NCBI GenBank assembly: GCA_905209455.1
Contig: CAJLTA010000013.1
Location: forward strand, 1 to 60,069
Direction of reading: 5' to 3'
Source of the DNA: an uncultured Collinsella sp.
GTDB taxonomy: Bacteria; Actinomycetota; Coriobacteriia; Coriobacteriales; Coriobacteriaceae
DNA: 60,069 nucleotides
In this document: piece after piece, positions 44,001-51,814 of the stretch
Layout: each line of letters starts with the position of its first letter
How positions within the stretch are numbered: position 1 is the stretch's first letter
The notes under the pieces: generated by a model
Told to the model about the DNA's origin: nothing
The model's input: only the letters and a program-made list of their open reading frames with translations
Database searches by the model: none
Translations under genes and position numbers: made by a program

Positions 44001-44345
44001 GAAGGACGGGACCTCGGCGTAGTTGTAGGTTACGCCCTCGCCACCGGTGCGACCCTGCGGTGCGCCCAAACGGACCTCGGGCTGGCCCTCGATAGTGCAG
44101 ATAAAGCTGTACCAGATAAGACAGGGCTCGGTGCACTCAAGCTCTACGGTAAATATGCCGTCGCCCTCGTGCGTCATGGGATACAGAGACTCACCGATTT
44201 CATCGACCCAGGTACGCAGGGTAAGCGTTGCTTGAGCGGGATCGGCATCCTCCAGAATCACGGAGAGCGAAAGGGTAGTTCCTGTGGTCACAGCGCCAAA
44301 CGGAGTGCGAAACTGCGGTAGACGGCTGTTGTGAATCAATCTCAT
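41049..44345 (-). CDS. Fused GH13 alpha-amylase/pullulanase-type enzyme and GH77 4-alpha-glucanotransferase (MalQ)
   Basis: 1098 residues. An N-terminal beta-sandwich (about 1-120), a GH13 barrel (about 130-560) with nucleophile Asp in GWRLDVADEL, acid/base Glu in LLGEVWED and the third Asp in LSSHDRPR, a C-domain, then a complete MalQ domain (about 640-1098) with VRLDHFLGF, IAEDLGYL and THDTSTLAGW. The pair would trim and rearrange maltodextrins and glycogen side chains. No signal peptide, so cytoplasmic. It sits downstream of the glycogen genes. GTTTTACC-type motifs lie upstream. Confidence 0.93.
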   Translation of the reverse strand: MRLIHNSRLPQFRTPFGAVTTGTTLSLSVILEDADPAQATLTLRTWVDEIGESLYPMTHEGDGIFTVELECTEPCLIWYSFICTIEGQPEVRLGAPQGRTGGEGVTYNYAEVPSFQITVYKHRDVRPEWYERGMVYQIFPDRYARDENWRERTLTEVEKPRKGIQRRMVEDWNEPPEYERAEDGSIKTWDFYGGSLKGIQNDLPRIAELGFTAIYLNPIFEAASNHRYDTADYTKIDPILGTEQDFTELCEAAEKLGISIILDGVFNHTGDDSIYFNRYGNYPGVGAWQSEDSPWRDAFYFHEDGSYDCWWGVGNMPAINENSELVRERLLGKDGVIRKWLRAGAHGWRLDVADELSDDFLAEIKKAVLAEKPDALLLGEVWEDASNKISYGHLRRYLQGSELDSAMDYPFRDMVIGFLMGYKNAYQAAEDIETLRENYPREALACALNLLSSHDRPRIISVLGGGPDESQLPESERSKWRLDDNSMGLAKSRFWLATLMQMTFPGVPSIYYGDEYGLEGLTDPGNRRTLPTKDQLHDFDTLAIVKNASAVRRALPFMVDGEIKAFALNDEVLAYTRTGKDGEAATVIINRSLRNSHRVTIPALGECASDVISGHECEIHNGTVTLDLYPLGSSIIYHHAEKRLQEPLDHGAGVVCHITSVPTDDGKPGTIGAPTRRFIDHLAAMGMRYWQVLPVNPTDFFRSPYAGPSAFAGNIDLLPESHEELAADFAAWKAHGGEDADPLYTAFKHRNADWLEKYCVYMAVKKYFEGESRHDWPADVARYNEYLIDDKRFHDEAELQAYMQYRFDLAWCELMNYAHKKGIEVIGDIPMYVSDDSADAWSEPENFWLSDTGKAIEISGAPPDNFAPEGQVWGNPTFRWDRMKENGYRWWMDRLRRAFSLYDRVRLDHFLGFHSYFSIPAGKACADGRWLAGPGKDLFQTAYDELGPLNFIAEDLGYLTPGVRAMASTCGFPGMDVLEFSDYDVRCGIHPTPGKILYTSTHDTSTLAGWCTRSFAGGDEPSGITLASELMGNALASDAPLVMMPLQDVLGLGDDARMNVPGVATGNWTWQADEADVAAAEEKTAKLLRNTHRFWGEA

Positions 44346-44444
44346 TATACGGTCCAGTTCAATAGAATCACGGCCTGCGGGCCATGGGCTTTACGCACAG
44401 AATATAAGTATATCTGTTGTACACAGGCTGTATAAACAACATCC

Positions 44445-44486
44445 GTTTACCATCGGCGAACGGTTGTCCTAGAAAATCGTTTTACC
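44445..44486 (-). promoter_or_regulatory. Candidate operator motifs upstream of the amylase/glucanotransferase gene
   Basis: GTTTACC (44445-44451) and GTTTTACC (44479-44486) occur 33-79 bp upstream of a TATACT-type -10 (44407-44412, minus strand). The same words occur upstream of glgB and the HAD gene. The second also resembles part of the TTTCACCGCAACT repeat, so caution is needed. Confidence 0.35.
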
Positions 44487-44499
44487 GCAACCTACAGAG

Positions 44500-44526
44500 A
44501 AGGGGCGCCCGGTTGGAGCGCCCCTT
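44500..44526 (-). terminator. Hairpin after glgA
   Basis: AAGGGGCGC (44500-44508) pairs with GCGCCCCTT (44518-44526). It lies 36 bp beyond the glgA stop. The T-run is weak on either strand. Confidence 0.5.
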
Positions 44527-44562
44527 GCTTAGGGTTTGATTAGGTTCTGAATCGTCTGTGGG

Positions 44563-46815
44563 CTAGCGACGTTTGCGGGTTGCTGTGGCCTTGCGGACGG
44601 ACGTCTTCTTGGACGGGGCCTTTTTCTCTGCCGGAGCGGCGGGGGAGACTGGAGTCTCCTTGGTGGGTTCTGGCTTGGCCTCTGCCTTCGGGGCAGCCTT
44701 GACCTCAGCGGCCTTCGGTGCCGGCTCGTCCTTTACTGCGGGCTTGTCCTCGGCCTTAGCCTCTGCCTTGGGAGCAGCGGCCTTGGTCGTGGTTTTCTTG
44801 GTCGTCGTGGTGCGCTTGCGCGTGGTGGTCTTGGCGGCCGGCTTTGCCTCGGTCTTGGGCTCGGCACCCGCCTCCTCGACCTTGACGGCGGGCTTTGCAG
44901 CAGCCTTCGTGGTGGTCTTCATAGCGGCCTTCGTCGTAGCAGCCTTGGTCGTCGTCGACTTCGTAGCCGCGGCCTTCTTGGTGGTCGTGGTCTTGGTCGC
45001 AGCCGTCTTCTTGGTAGAGGTCTTGGCCGGAGCCTTTGCCGCTGGCTCGGCCTTTACCTCGGGAGCGACCTCGGCCTCGGCGGCCTTTTTGGCTGCGGCG
45101 GTCGTACGCTTGCGCGTGGACGTTGCCTTAGCAGCGGTTGTCTTGCTAGCAGCGGCCTTCGTGGTTGTGGCCTTCTTAGCTGTCGTCTTGCGGGTCGTCG
45201 TCTTCTTGGCGGCAGGCTTAGCCGCGGGCTTAACCTCGGCCTCGGCAGCCGGTTTCTCTTCAGTCTTGGGCTCCTCGGCGGCAGCGGGCTCCTTATCGGT
45301 CGCCACAGGCTCCTCAGCCGCAGTCTCAACCACAGCCGCCGGCCTCTCAATCTCTGGATGCATAAAGAAGTACAGGTCCAGATACTTGTCGGCCGAGCGC
45401 GTCCAGCTAAAGTCCTGGCTCATGGCCTGCGTGACCAGCTGGTTCCAAGCGTCGCGGTTATCCCAGAACAGGCGCGCCGCACGGAATACCGCGTCGCCCA
45501 TCTCGTCGCCGTTAAAGTTACTAAACGAGAAGCCCGTGCCCTCGCCGGTAAACTCGTTATACGGGATCACGGTGTCCTTCAGGCCACCGGTCTCGCGAAC
45601 AATCGGCAGGGTGCCGTAGCGCATGGCGATGATCTGCGACAGGCCGCAGGGCTCAAACTTCGACGGCATCAGGAACATGTCGGCGGCGGCATACATACGC
45701 TGCGACAGCGCCGGATCGAACTCGATGCGTGCGGCCATGGTGCCGGGGTACTTGTCCTGGAAGTAACGCAGTCCGTCCTCGTAGTCGCGGTCGCCGGTGC
45801 CCAGCACCGCCACCTGCACGCCGCCGGCCAGGATGCGGTCGAGCGCGTACATGACCAGGTCCAAGCCCTTCTGGCGCGTCAGACGCGTGACCATGACCAT
45901 AAGCGGACGGTCGTCGCGAACCTCGAGCCCCAGCTCTTCCTGCAGCTTGGCCTTGCACACAGCCTTGCCGGAACGGTCCTCAACCGTGTAGTTGGCGGCA
46001 ATGCGCTTGTCGGTCGCCGGGTCAAAGCCCGCCACGTCAATGCCGTTCAAAATGCCCTGCAGCGCGTACGAACGTTCGCGCAGAACGCCGTCCAGGCCCT
46101 CGCCAAATTCGGGCGTCTGGATCTCGTTGGCATAGGTGGGGCTCACCGTGGTGATGGCGTCGGCATAGCGCAGGGCGCCCAGCATGTAGTTGATGCTGCA
46201 AGCGTCGCAACGCAGCTGCGAGGCGGCTGCCGGAATGTGCGCCACACCCAGGATGTCCTCCATCACGGTGTCGCTAAACTGGCCCTGGAACGCCACGTTG
46301 TGGATCGTGAACACGGTCTTAACGCGGTCATACAGCGGCAGGCCCTGATAGAATTCGCGCAAAAACACGGGCGCCAGCGCCGTCTGCCAGTCGTTGCAGT
46401 GCAGGATGTCGCACTCAAAGCCGGCCGGCAGGTGCTGCAGGCTCTCGGTAATGGCCTTGGAGAAGAATGCAAAACGCTCGCCGTCGTCAAAGAAGCCGTA
46501 CGGATAGTCGCGCGCAAAGTAGCGCTCGTTGTCGATGAACATATAGGTGACGCCGTCGTGCTCGAGCTTCTCGAGCCCGCAGTACTCATTGCGCCAGCCC
46601 AGGCTCACGTAAAAGTCGGAGAAGTGCTCCATCTGCGCCTTGTACTCGTCCTTGATGGTGGCGTACTTGGGCACCATCACGATGACTTCGGCGCCGGCGC
46701 GCACAAGCGCCGCAGGCAGCGAGCCCGCCACGTCGCCCAGGCCACCTGTCTTTACAAACGGTGCGCACTCGGCCGAGGCAAACACGATCTGCATCTTTTT
46801 GCTGGAATCAGCCAT
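44563..46815 (-). CDS. glgA: Glycogen synthase with long histone H1-like C-terminal tail
   Basis: 750 residues. Residues 1 to about 495 are a complete GT5 synthase: FVKTGGLGDVAGSLPAALV (ADP-glucose loop), MVTRLTRQKGLDL and KFEPCGLSQIIAMRYGTLP. From about 510 to 750 the protein is almost only Lys, Ala, Thr, Pro, Glu, with repeated KKTTTRK, TTKAAT and TTKKTT blocks, ending TATRKRR. Usual GlgA proteins stop near 480-500. The tail is in frame and uninterrupted. Start 46815 follows AGGGAG. It elongates alpha-1,4-glucan from ADP-glucose. Confidence 0.95.
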   Translation of the reverse strand: MADSSKKMQIVFASAECAPFVKTGGLGDVAGSLPAALVRAGAEVIVMVPKYATIKDEYKAQMEHFSDFYVSLGWRNEYCGLEKLEHDGVTYMFIDNERYFARDYPYGFFDDGERFAFFSKAITESLQHLPAGFECDILHCNDWQTALAPVFLREFYQGLPLYDRVKTVFTIHNVAFQGQFSDTVMEDILGVAHIPAAASQLRCDACSINYMLGALRYADAITTVSPTYANEIQTPEFGEGLDGVLRERSYALQGILNGIDVAGFDPATDKRIAANYTVEDRSGKAVCKAKLQEELGLEVRDDRPLMVMVTRLTRQKGLDLVMYALDRILAGGVQVAVLGTGDRDYEDGLRYFQDKYPGTMAARIEFDPALSQRMYAAADMFLMPSKFEPCGLSQIIAMRYGTLPIVRETGGLKDTVIPYNEFTGEGTGFSFSNFNGDEMGDAVFRAARLFWDNRDAWNQLVTQAMSQDFSWTRSADKYLDLYFFMHPEIERPAAVVETAAEEPVATDKEPAAAEEPKTEEKPAAEAEVKPAAKPAAKKTTTRKTTAKKATTTKAAASKTTAAKATSTRKRTTAAAKKAAEAEVAPEVKAEPAAKAPAKTSTKKTAATKTTTTKKAAATKSTTTKAATTKAAMKTTTKAAAKPAVKVEEAGAEPKTEAKPAAKTTTRKRTTTTKKTTTKAAAPKAEAKAEDKPAVKDEPAPKAAEVKAAPKAEAKPEPTKETPVSPAAPAEKKAPSKKTSVRKATATRKRR

Positions 46816-46838
46816 ATTGTCTCCCTGTTGCAATTCGA

Positions 46839-46872
46839 GAATAGCCGCCTGGCGCAAACCGGGCGGCTATTC
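46839..46872 (-). other. Hairpin between glgD and glgA
   Basis: GAATAGCCGCC (46839-46849) pairs with GGCGGCTATTC (46862-46872), an 11-pair stem placed just ahead of the glgA ribosome site. It may be a partial terminator or stability element that sets glgA apart from the upstream genes. Confidence 0.55.
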
Positions 46873-46904
46873 TACGTGTTACGAGCGATGTTGCGGTGCC
46901 AAAG

Positions 46905-48032
46905 CTAGCTCGCGTTGGTGATATCAGAAGTTAACGGGGCCTTTCCCAGCACCAGGATGTTCTCGGGCGTGCCGCGAAGCTCGGTGTTGGTGGGAACCAC
47001 GTTGTTCTTGTCCAGGATGGCATTCTCGACGCGGGCGCCGCTCTTGATGACGCAGCTCTGGTTGATGATCGAGTTGGTCACCGAGGCGCCTTCCTCGACC
47101 ACGACGCCGCGCGACAGGATCGAGTTGCGCACGGTGCCCTTGATGATGCAGCCGGCCGAGATGATCGAGTTGCAAGCGTGGCTGCCGGTCGCATAGCGCG
47201 AAGGCGGCACGTCGTGAGCCTTGGTCAGAATCGGGCGCTCGGGGTCAAAGAGATGGTCGGCCACGGTCTGGTCGAGCAGGTCCATGCTGCGGCGGTACAG
47301 CGACTTCTCGCTAAACACGCCCACGACCTCGCCCTTGTACTCGTAGCTGCAAACGTCGATGTTGCCAAAGTCGCCCTGGAGTGCCTCGAGCAGGTCCAGA
47401 TAGTCGGCGGCCTGGTAGTGGTCGATGATCTCGAGCAGCGTCTCGCGGTTGACGATGCAGCAGTCCATAGACGCGTTGTCGCCGTACACGACGCCGGCGC
47501 TCACGCCCGTCAGGCGGCCGTTCTCGTTAATTTCGAGTTTGGTCTCGTCATCGACGTTGTGCGTGGCCTTGCAGTACACCACGGTCATCTGGGCGCCGGA
47601 GTTCTCGTGCGCGTCGATGATGGTGTTGAGGTCCATGTTAAAGATGATGTTGGTGCCCATCATCACAACATAGGGCTTGTCCGAGCGCTGGAACAGCGTC
47701 TTGTTGGAGATGATGTCGCGCAGCAGGAAACGCATGCCGCCCTTGGTGGTGCCATACGCGTTGCCGGGCACCATGAACAGGCCGCCTTTCTTGCGGTCCA
47801 GGCCCCAGTCCTTGCCCGAGCCCACGTGGTCGATCAGCGAGCGGTAGTTGCCCGGCATGACGACGCCGACGGTCTTAATGCCGGCATTCATCATGTTGGA
47901 CAGCGGGAAGTCGATCAGGCGGTAGCGGCCCAAAAACGGAACGGACGCGATGGGGCGGTCCTTGAGCAGCACGCTGCCGTAGGTCGAAGAGTAGTTAGCG
48001 GTGATATAACCGATGGCCTTGCGATTGATCAT
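46905..48032 (-). CDS. glgD: Glucose-1-phosphate adenylyltransferase, GlgD subunit
   Basis: 375 residues. ITANYSSTYGSVLLKDRPIA replaces the canonical GGxGxRL nucleotide loop, so this is the regulatory-type GlgD subunit. GRYRLIDFPLSNMMNAGI and VGSGKDWGLDRK follow, and a left-handed beta-helix of hexapeptides makes the C-terminus (about 280-365). It pairs with GlgC to make ADP-glucose. Start 48032 follows GGAAGGGGGA; glgC ends four bases upstream. Confidence 0.92.
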   Translation of the reverse strand: MINRKAIGYITANYSSTYGSVLLKDRPIASVPFLGRYRLIDFPLSNMMNAGIKTVGVVMPGNYRSLIDHVGSGKDWGLDRKKGGLFMVPGNAYGTTKGGMRFLLRDIISNKTLFQRSDKPYVVMMGTNIIFNMDLNTIIDAHENSGAQMTVVYCKATHNVDDETKLEINENGRLTGVSAGVVYGDNASMDCCIVNRETLLEIIDHYQAADYLDLLEALQGDFGNIDVCSYEYKGEVVGVFSEKSLYRRSMDLLDQTVADHLFDPERPILTKAHDVPPSRYATGSHACNSIISAGCIIKGTVRNSILSRGVVVEEGASVTNSIINQSCVIKSGARVENAILDKNNVVPTNTELRGTPENILVLGKAPLTSDITNAS

Positions 48033-48036
48033 CGGA

Positions 48037-49185
48037 TCATTCCCCCTTCCCGATAACGACGTCATTTCCAACGACGGCCGTATCCTTGGTGGTATCGACA
48101 GAGCCGAGCTTCACGCCCTCTTCGACCGTGGAGTTCTCGCCCAAAATAGCGCGGCAGATGTGCGCGCCGCTCTTAACGTGCGCACCCGGCAGCAGCACGG
48201 AGTCCTCGACCACGGCGCGCTCCTCGATGATGACATCGGTCGAAAGGATCGAGTGGCGAGCGGTGCCGTAGATCTTGCAGCCGTTGGAGACCAGGCAGTC
48301 GTCCAGGCGGCCATCCGGGCCAATGTAGTGCGGCGGTCGCGTGGTGATGTTGGACATGATGGGGAAGTGCTTGTCGAACAGATCGAACTCGGGGTTGTTG
48401 CCCAGCAGGTCCATCGAGGTCTCGTGGAAGCTGGCGATGGTGCCGACGTCCTTCCAAAAGCCGTGGAACTCGTAGCTGTACAGACGCTTGTTCTCGCCGA
48501 GCAGCTTGGGGATGATGTCCTTGCCAAAGTCGTGGCTCGAGCGCTGGTCCAGGGCGTCCTCCTCGAGCGCCTCGATCAGCACGTCGGCCGAGAAGATGTA
48601 GATGCCCATGGACGCGAGGTTCGAATCGGGCTTATCGGGCTTCTCGGTGAACTTGGTGATGCGGCCGTCCTCGGGGTCGGTGGTCAAGATGCCAAAGCGG
48701 CTGGCCTCCTCCCACGGCACGGGCATAACGCTCACCGTGAGGTCGGCGTTGTTCTCAATGTGCGTCTTGAGCATCTTGCGGTAGTCCATGCGATACAGGT
48801 GATCGCCCGAAAGAATCAGGACGTACTTGGGGTCGTTGGCCTTGATGTAGTCGAGGTTCTGCGTAATGGCGTCGGCCGTGCCCGCATACCAGGCGCCGCC
48901 GGTCTGCGTCTCGTACGGCGGCAGGATCGACACGCCGCCGTCGCGGCTGTCCAGATCCCACGCCTCGCCGGAGCCCACATAGGCATGCAGCAGGTAGGGG
49001 CGATACTGCGTCAGAACGCCCACCGTGTCGATGCCCGAGTTGGAGCAGTTGGACAGCGAAAAGTCGATAATGCGGAACTTGCCACCAAAGCTAACCGCCG
49101 GCTTTGCGATCTTTTGGGTGAGTGCCCCCAATCGGCTGCCCTGTCCTCCTGCGAGGAGCATCGCGATGCATTCTTTCTTACTCAT
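48037..49185 (-). CDS. glgC: Glucose-1-phosphate adenylyltransferase, catalytic subunit
   Basis: 382 residues. AMLLAGGQGSRLGALT is the intact nucleotide loop, FRIIDFSLSNCSNSGI and WYAGTADAITQNLDYI the PPi and substrate regions, LSGDHLYRMDY the metal site, and FTEKPDKP the glucose-1-phosphate loop. A C-terminal beta-helix follows. It supplies ADP-glucose to GlgA. AAGGAG precedes the ATG. Confidence 0.96.
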   Translation of the reverse strand: MSKKECIAMLLAGGQGSRLGALTQKIAKPAVSFGGKFRIIDFSLSNCSNSGIDTVGVLTQYRPYLLHAYVGSGEAWDLDSRDGGVSILPPYETQTGGAWYAGTADAITQNLDYIKANDPKYVLILSGDHLYRMDYRKMLKTHIENNADLTVSVMPVPWEEASRFGILTTDPEDGRITKFTEKPDKPDSNLASMGIYIFSADVLIEALEEDALDQRSSHDFGKDIIPKLLGENKRLYSYEFHGFWKDVGTIASFHETSMDLLGNNPEFDLFDKHFPIMSNITTRPPHYIGPDGRLDDCLVSNGCKIYGTARHSILSTDVIIEERAVVEDSVLLPGAHVKSGAHICRAILGENSTVEEGVKLGSVDTTKDTAVVGNDVVIGKGE

Positions 49186-49225
49186 CGATTTCTCCTTCTG
49201 TCATCGATGTTCCTAAACCCATTAG

Positions 49226-49256
49226 CGACGGGCGCGGCGCAACGTCACGCCCGTCG
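49226..49256 (-). other. Hairpin between glgP and glgC
   Basis: CGACGGGCG (49226-49234) pairs with CGCCCGTCG (49248-49256), in the 108-bp gap between the glgP stop and the glgC start. No T-run; probably an mRNA stability or attenuation element. Confidence 0.45.
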
Positions 49257-49293
49257 AGTAATGCCGTGCTGGCATAGGGGAGCTCGCGCGCCT

Positions 49294-51720
49294 TTACGCG
49301 TGCCAGATCTCGTCGCGGTACTCGCGAATGGTGCGGTCGCTCGAGAACCAGCCGCTCGAGGCGGTGTTGAGCAGGGCCTTGCGGTTCCAGGTCTCCTGGT
49401 CGCCATAGCTGCCGGTGAGCTTCTCCCACGCATCCACGTAGCTGCGGAAGTCTGCCATAACCAGGTCGGGGTCGTTGTTGTTCATGAGCTCGTTGTAGAT
49501 GCTCTCGAAGTTGCCCGAAAGGCCGGCAAACGTGTTGTCCTTGAGCTCGTCCATCACGCGGCCCAGACGGTCGCGATCGTTGTTGAGCGTATCCCACGCA
49601 AAGTAGCTGTTCGATGCCCAGAGCTGCTCGACCTCGGGGGCGGTCAGGCCAAAGATGGCCTCGTTCTCGCGGCCGGCCAGGTCGGCGATCTCGATGTTGG
49701 CGCCGTCGAGGGTGCCCAGCGTAATGGCGCCGTTCATCATGAGCTTCATGTTGGACGTGCCCGAGGCCTCCTTGCCGGCCGTGGAGATCTGCTCCGAGAT
49801 CTCGGCGGCGGGGTAGATGAGCTGGGCGTTGCTCACGCGGAAGTTTGGGATAAAGCAGACCTTCATGACCTCGTTGACGCGCGGGTCGTTGTTGATGACG
49901 TCGGCCACGGAGTTAATGAGGCGGATAGTCTCCTTGGCAAAGGTATAGCTCGAGGCGGCCTTGCCGCTAAAGATGAAGGTCGTCGGCGTCACGTGGAAGT
50001 TGGGATCGGCAATGCGACGGTTGTAGATGTCCATCACCTTCATGATGTTCATGAGCTGGCGCTTGTAGGCGTGGAAGCGCTTCACCTGAACGTCGAAGAC
50101 GGTGTTGGGGTCGATGACCAGACCGGTCTCGGCCTTAACGTAGGCGGCCAGACGCTCCTTGTTGGCGCGCTTTGAGGCACCCACGGCCTTCAGGAACTCG
50201 GTGTCGTCCTTAAACTCCTTGAGCTTCTCCAGCTCAAAGGCGTCCTTCAGCCAGCCATCGCCAATGGCCTCGGTCACGAGCTTGGCATAGGTGGGGTTGG
50301 CCTCGGCAAAGAAGCGACGGTGAGAGATGCCGTTGGTCTTGTTGTTGAACTTCTCGGGCGTCAGGGCATAGAAGTCCTTGAGCACGATGTTCTTGATGAT
50401 GTCGGAGTGGATCTTTGCCACGCCGTTGACGCTGTGGCTGCAGATCACGGACAGGTTGGCCATGCGAATCTCGCCGTCCCACAGGATGGCGGTCTGGCGC
50501 AGACGCTCCTGCCAGCCCTCCTGCGTGGTGTCGAACGACTCATGCCAACGACGGCTGATCTCGTCGATGATCTGGTACACGCGGGGGAGGAGCTTGGAGA
50601 ACGTGCCGATGGGCCACTTCTCCAGAGCCTCGGGCAGGATCGTGTGGTTGGTGTAGCTCACGACCTGCGTCACGATGTTCCAGGCGTCGTCCCACTCGAG
50701 CTTCTTCTCGTCGATGAGGATACGCATGAGCTCGGGGCCGCACATGGCGGGGTGGGTATCGTTAGTATGGATGGCCACAAACTGCGGCAGCAGCTCCCAG
50801 TTCGCGCCGTGCTCCTTCTCAAAGGTGTCGAGCAGGCTGTAGATGCCGGCCGAGACAAACAGGTACTCCTGCTTTAAGCGCAGCAGACGGCCGTGCTCGC
50901 CGGCGTCGTTGGGGTAGAGGATGGCGCTGATGGCCTCGGCCTCGGCGCGCTCGGCATCGGCCAGGGCGTAGTCGCCGCGGTTGAAGGCCTCCAGATCGAA
51001 GTGCTCCTCGACCGGCTCGGCAGCCCAGACGCGCAGCTTGTTGACGGTCTCGCCGGCATAGCCCACGACGGGGATATCATAAGGGACGGCCAGGATGTCC
51101 TGCGTGTCCACCGTGCGGTAGAACGTGCGGCCATTCTCCTCAAAGCCCTCGACGCGGCCACCAAATTTGATGGTCACGGCCTTGTCCTGACGACGGACCT
51201 CCCAGGGATAGCCGTGGGTGAGCCACTCGTCGGTGGCCTCGACCTGGCTGCCGTTAACGATCTCCTGCTTAAACAGGCCGTAGCGGTAGCGCATGCCGTT
51301 GCCGTAGCCGGCAATGCCCTCGGCTGCCATGGAATCCAGGAAGCATGCGGCCAGACGGCCCAGGCCACCGTTGCCCAGCGCCGGATCGGGCTCCTGGTTC
51401 TCGATGACGGACAGGTCAAAGCCCATGTCGTCGAGCGCCTCGGCGACCATGTCGCGCACGCCAAAGTTAAGCAGGTAGTTGTCGAGCAGGCGACCGATCA
51501 AAAACTCGATCGAGAAGTAGTACACGCGCTTCTTGCCCTCGGCGGCCGCACGGGCGTCGCTCTTGGTGGCAACGGTGCGGGCCTTCTCAGCCACGAGCTT
51601 GGCCAGGGCGTTAAAACGATCGAGGTCGCTGGCGGCCTCGACGCTCTTGCCGCTGATGCTCATGACGGCATCGCGATAGAGCTCAGTAAACTCCTGCTTG
51701 TTGTCGAAGATCTTATTCAT
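49294..51720 (-). CDS. glgP: Glycogen/starch phosphorylase
   Basis: 808 residues, GT35. YYFSIEFLIGRLL near residue 68, DPALGNGGLGRLAACFLDS, HTNDTHPAMCGPELMRIL, KRFHAYKRQLMN and the PLP-lysine motif EASGTSNMKLMMNGAITLGT (about 640) are all present. It releases glucose-1-phosphate from glycogen ends. AAAGGAACGT precedes the ATG. Together with glgA, B, C and D it makes a full store-and-release set. Confidence 0.97.
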   Translation of the reverse strand: MNKIFDNKQEFTELYRDAVMSISGKSVEAASDLDRFNALAKLVAEKARTVATKSDARAAAEGKKRVYYFSIEFLIGRLLDNYLLNFGVRDMVAEALDDMGFDLSVIENQEPDPALGNGGLGRLAACFLDSMAAEGIAGYGNGMRYRYGLFKQEIVNGSQVEATDEWLTHGYPWEVRRQDKAVTIKFGGRVEGFEENGRTFYRTVDTQDILAVPYDIPVVGYAGETVNKLRVWAAEPVEEHFDLEAFNRGDYALADAERAEAEAISAILYPNDAGEHGRLLRLKQEYLFVSAGIYSLLDTFEKEHGANWELLPQFVAIHTNDTHPAMCGPELMRILIDEKKLEWDDAWNIVTQVVSYTNHTILPEALEKWPIGTFSKLLPRVYQIIDEISRRWHESFDTTQEGWQERLRQTAILWDGEIRMANLSVICSHSVNGVAKIHSDIIKNIVLKDFYALTPEKFNNKTNGISHRRFFAEANPTYAKLVTEAIGDGWLKDAFELEKLKEFKDDTEFLKAVGASKRANKERLAAYVKAETGLVIDPNTVFDVQVKRFHAYKRQLMNIMKVMDIYNRRIADPNFHVTPTTFIFSGKAASSYTFAKETIRLINSVADVINNDPRVNEVMKVCFIPNFRVSNAQLIYPAAEISEQISTAGKEASGTSNMKLMMNGAITLGTLDGANIEIADLAGRENEAIFGLTAPEVEQLWASNSYFAWDTLNNDRDRLGRVMDELKDNTFAGLSGNFESIYNELMNNNDPDLVMADFRSYVDAWEKLTGSYGDQETWNRKALLNTASSGWFSSDRTIREYRDEIWHA

Positions 51721-51814
51721 ACGTTCCTTTCCCCCGGGGATGTTTCTCCCGGAACGGTTATGACATGTATCCTACGCCCTCGCGGGGCGGGTAATTACAG
51801 TGGTAACGCCTTTG

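Noticed and set aside
44563..45320. The GlgA lysine/alanine tail as a separate histone-like gene fused by error
   Set aside because: No start codon with a ribosome site at the domain border and no frame break; GlgB shows a comparable tail, so an in-frame extension is likelier.
45358..46908. 516-codon plus-strand frame opposite glgA
   Set aside because: Antisense shadow; GlgA motifs are on the minus strand.
48013..50175. 720-codon open frame on the plus strand opposite glgC and glgP
   Set aside because: Antisense shadow spanning two real genes and their gap; low-complexity Val/Ala/Asp/Arg composition with no family signature.
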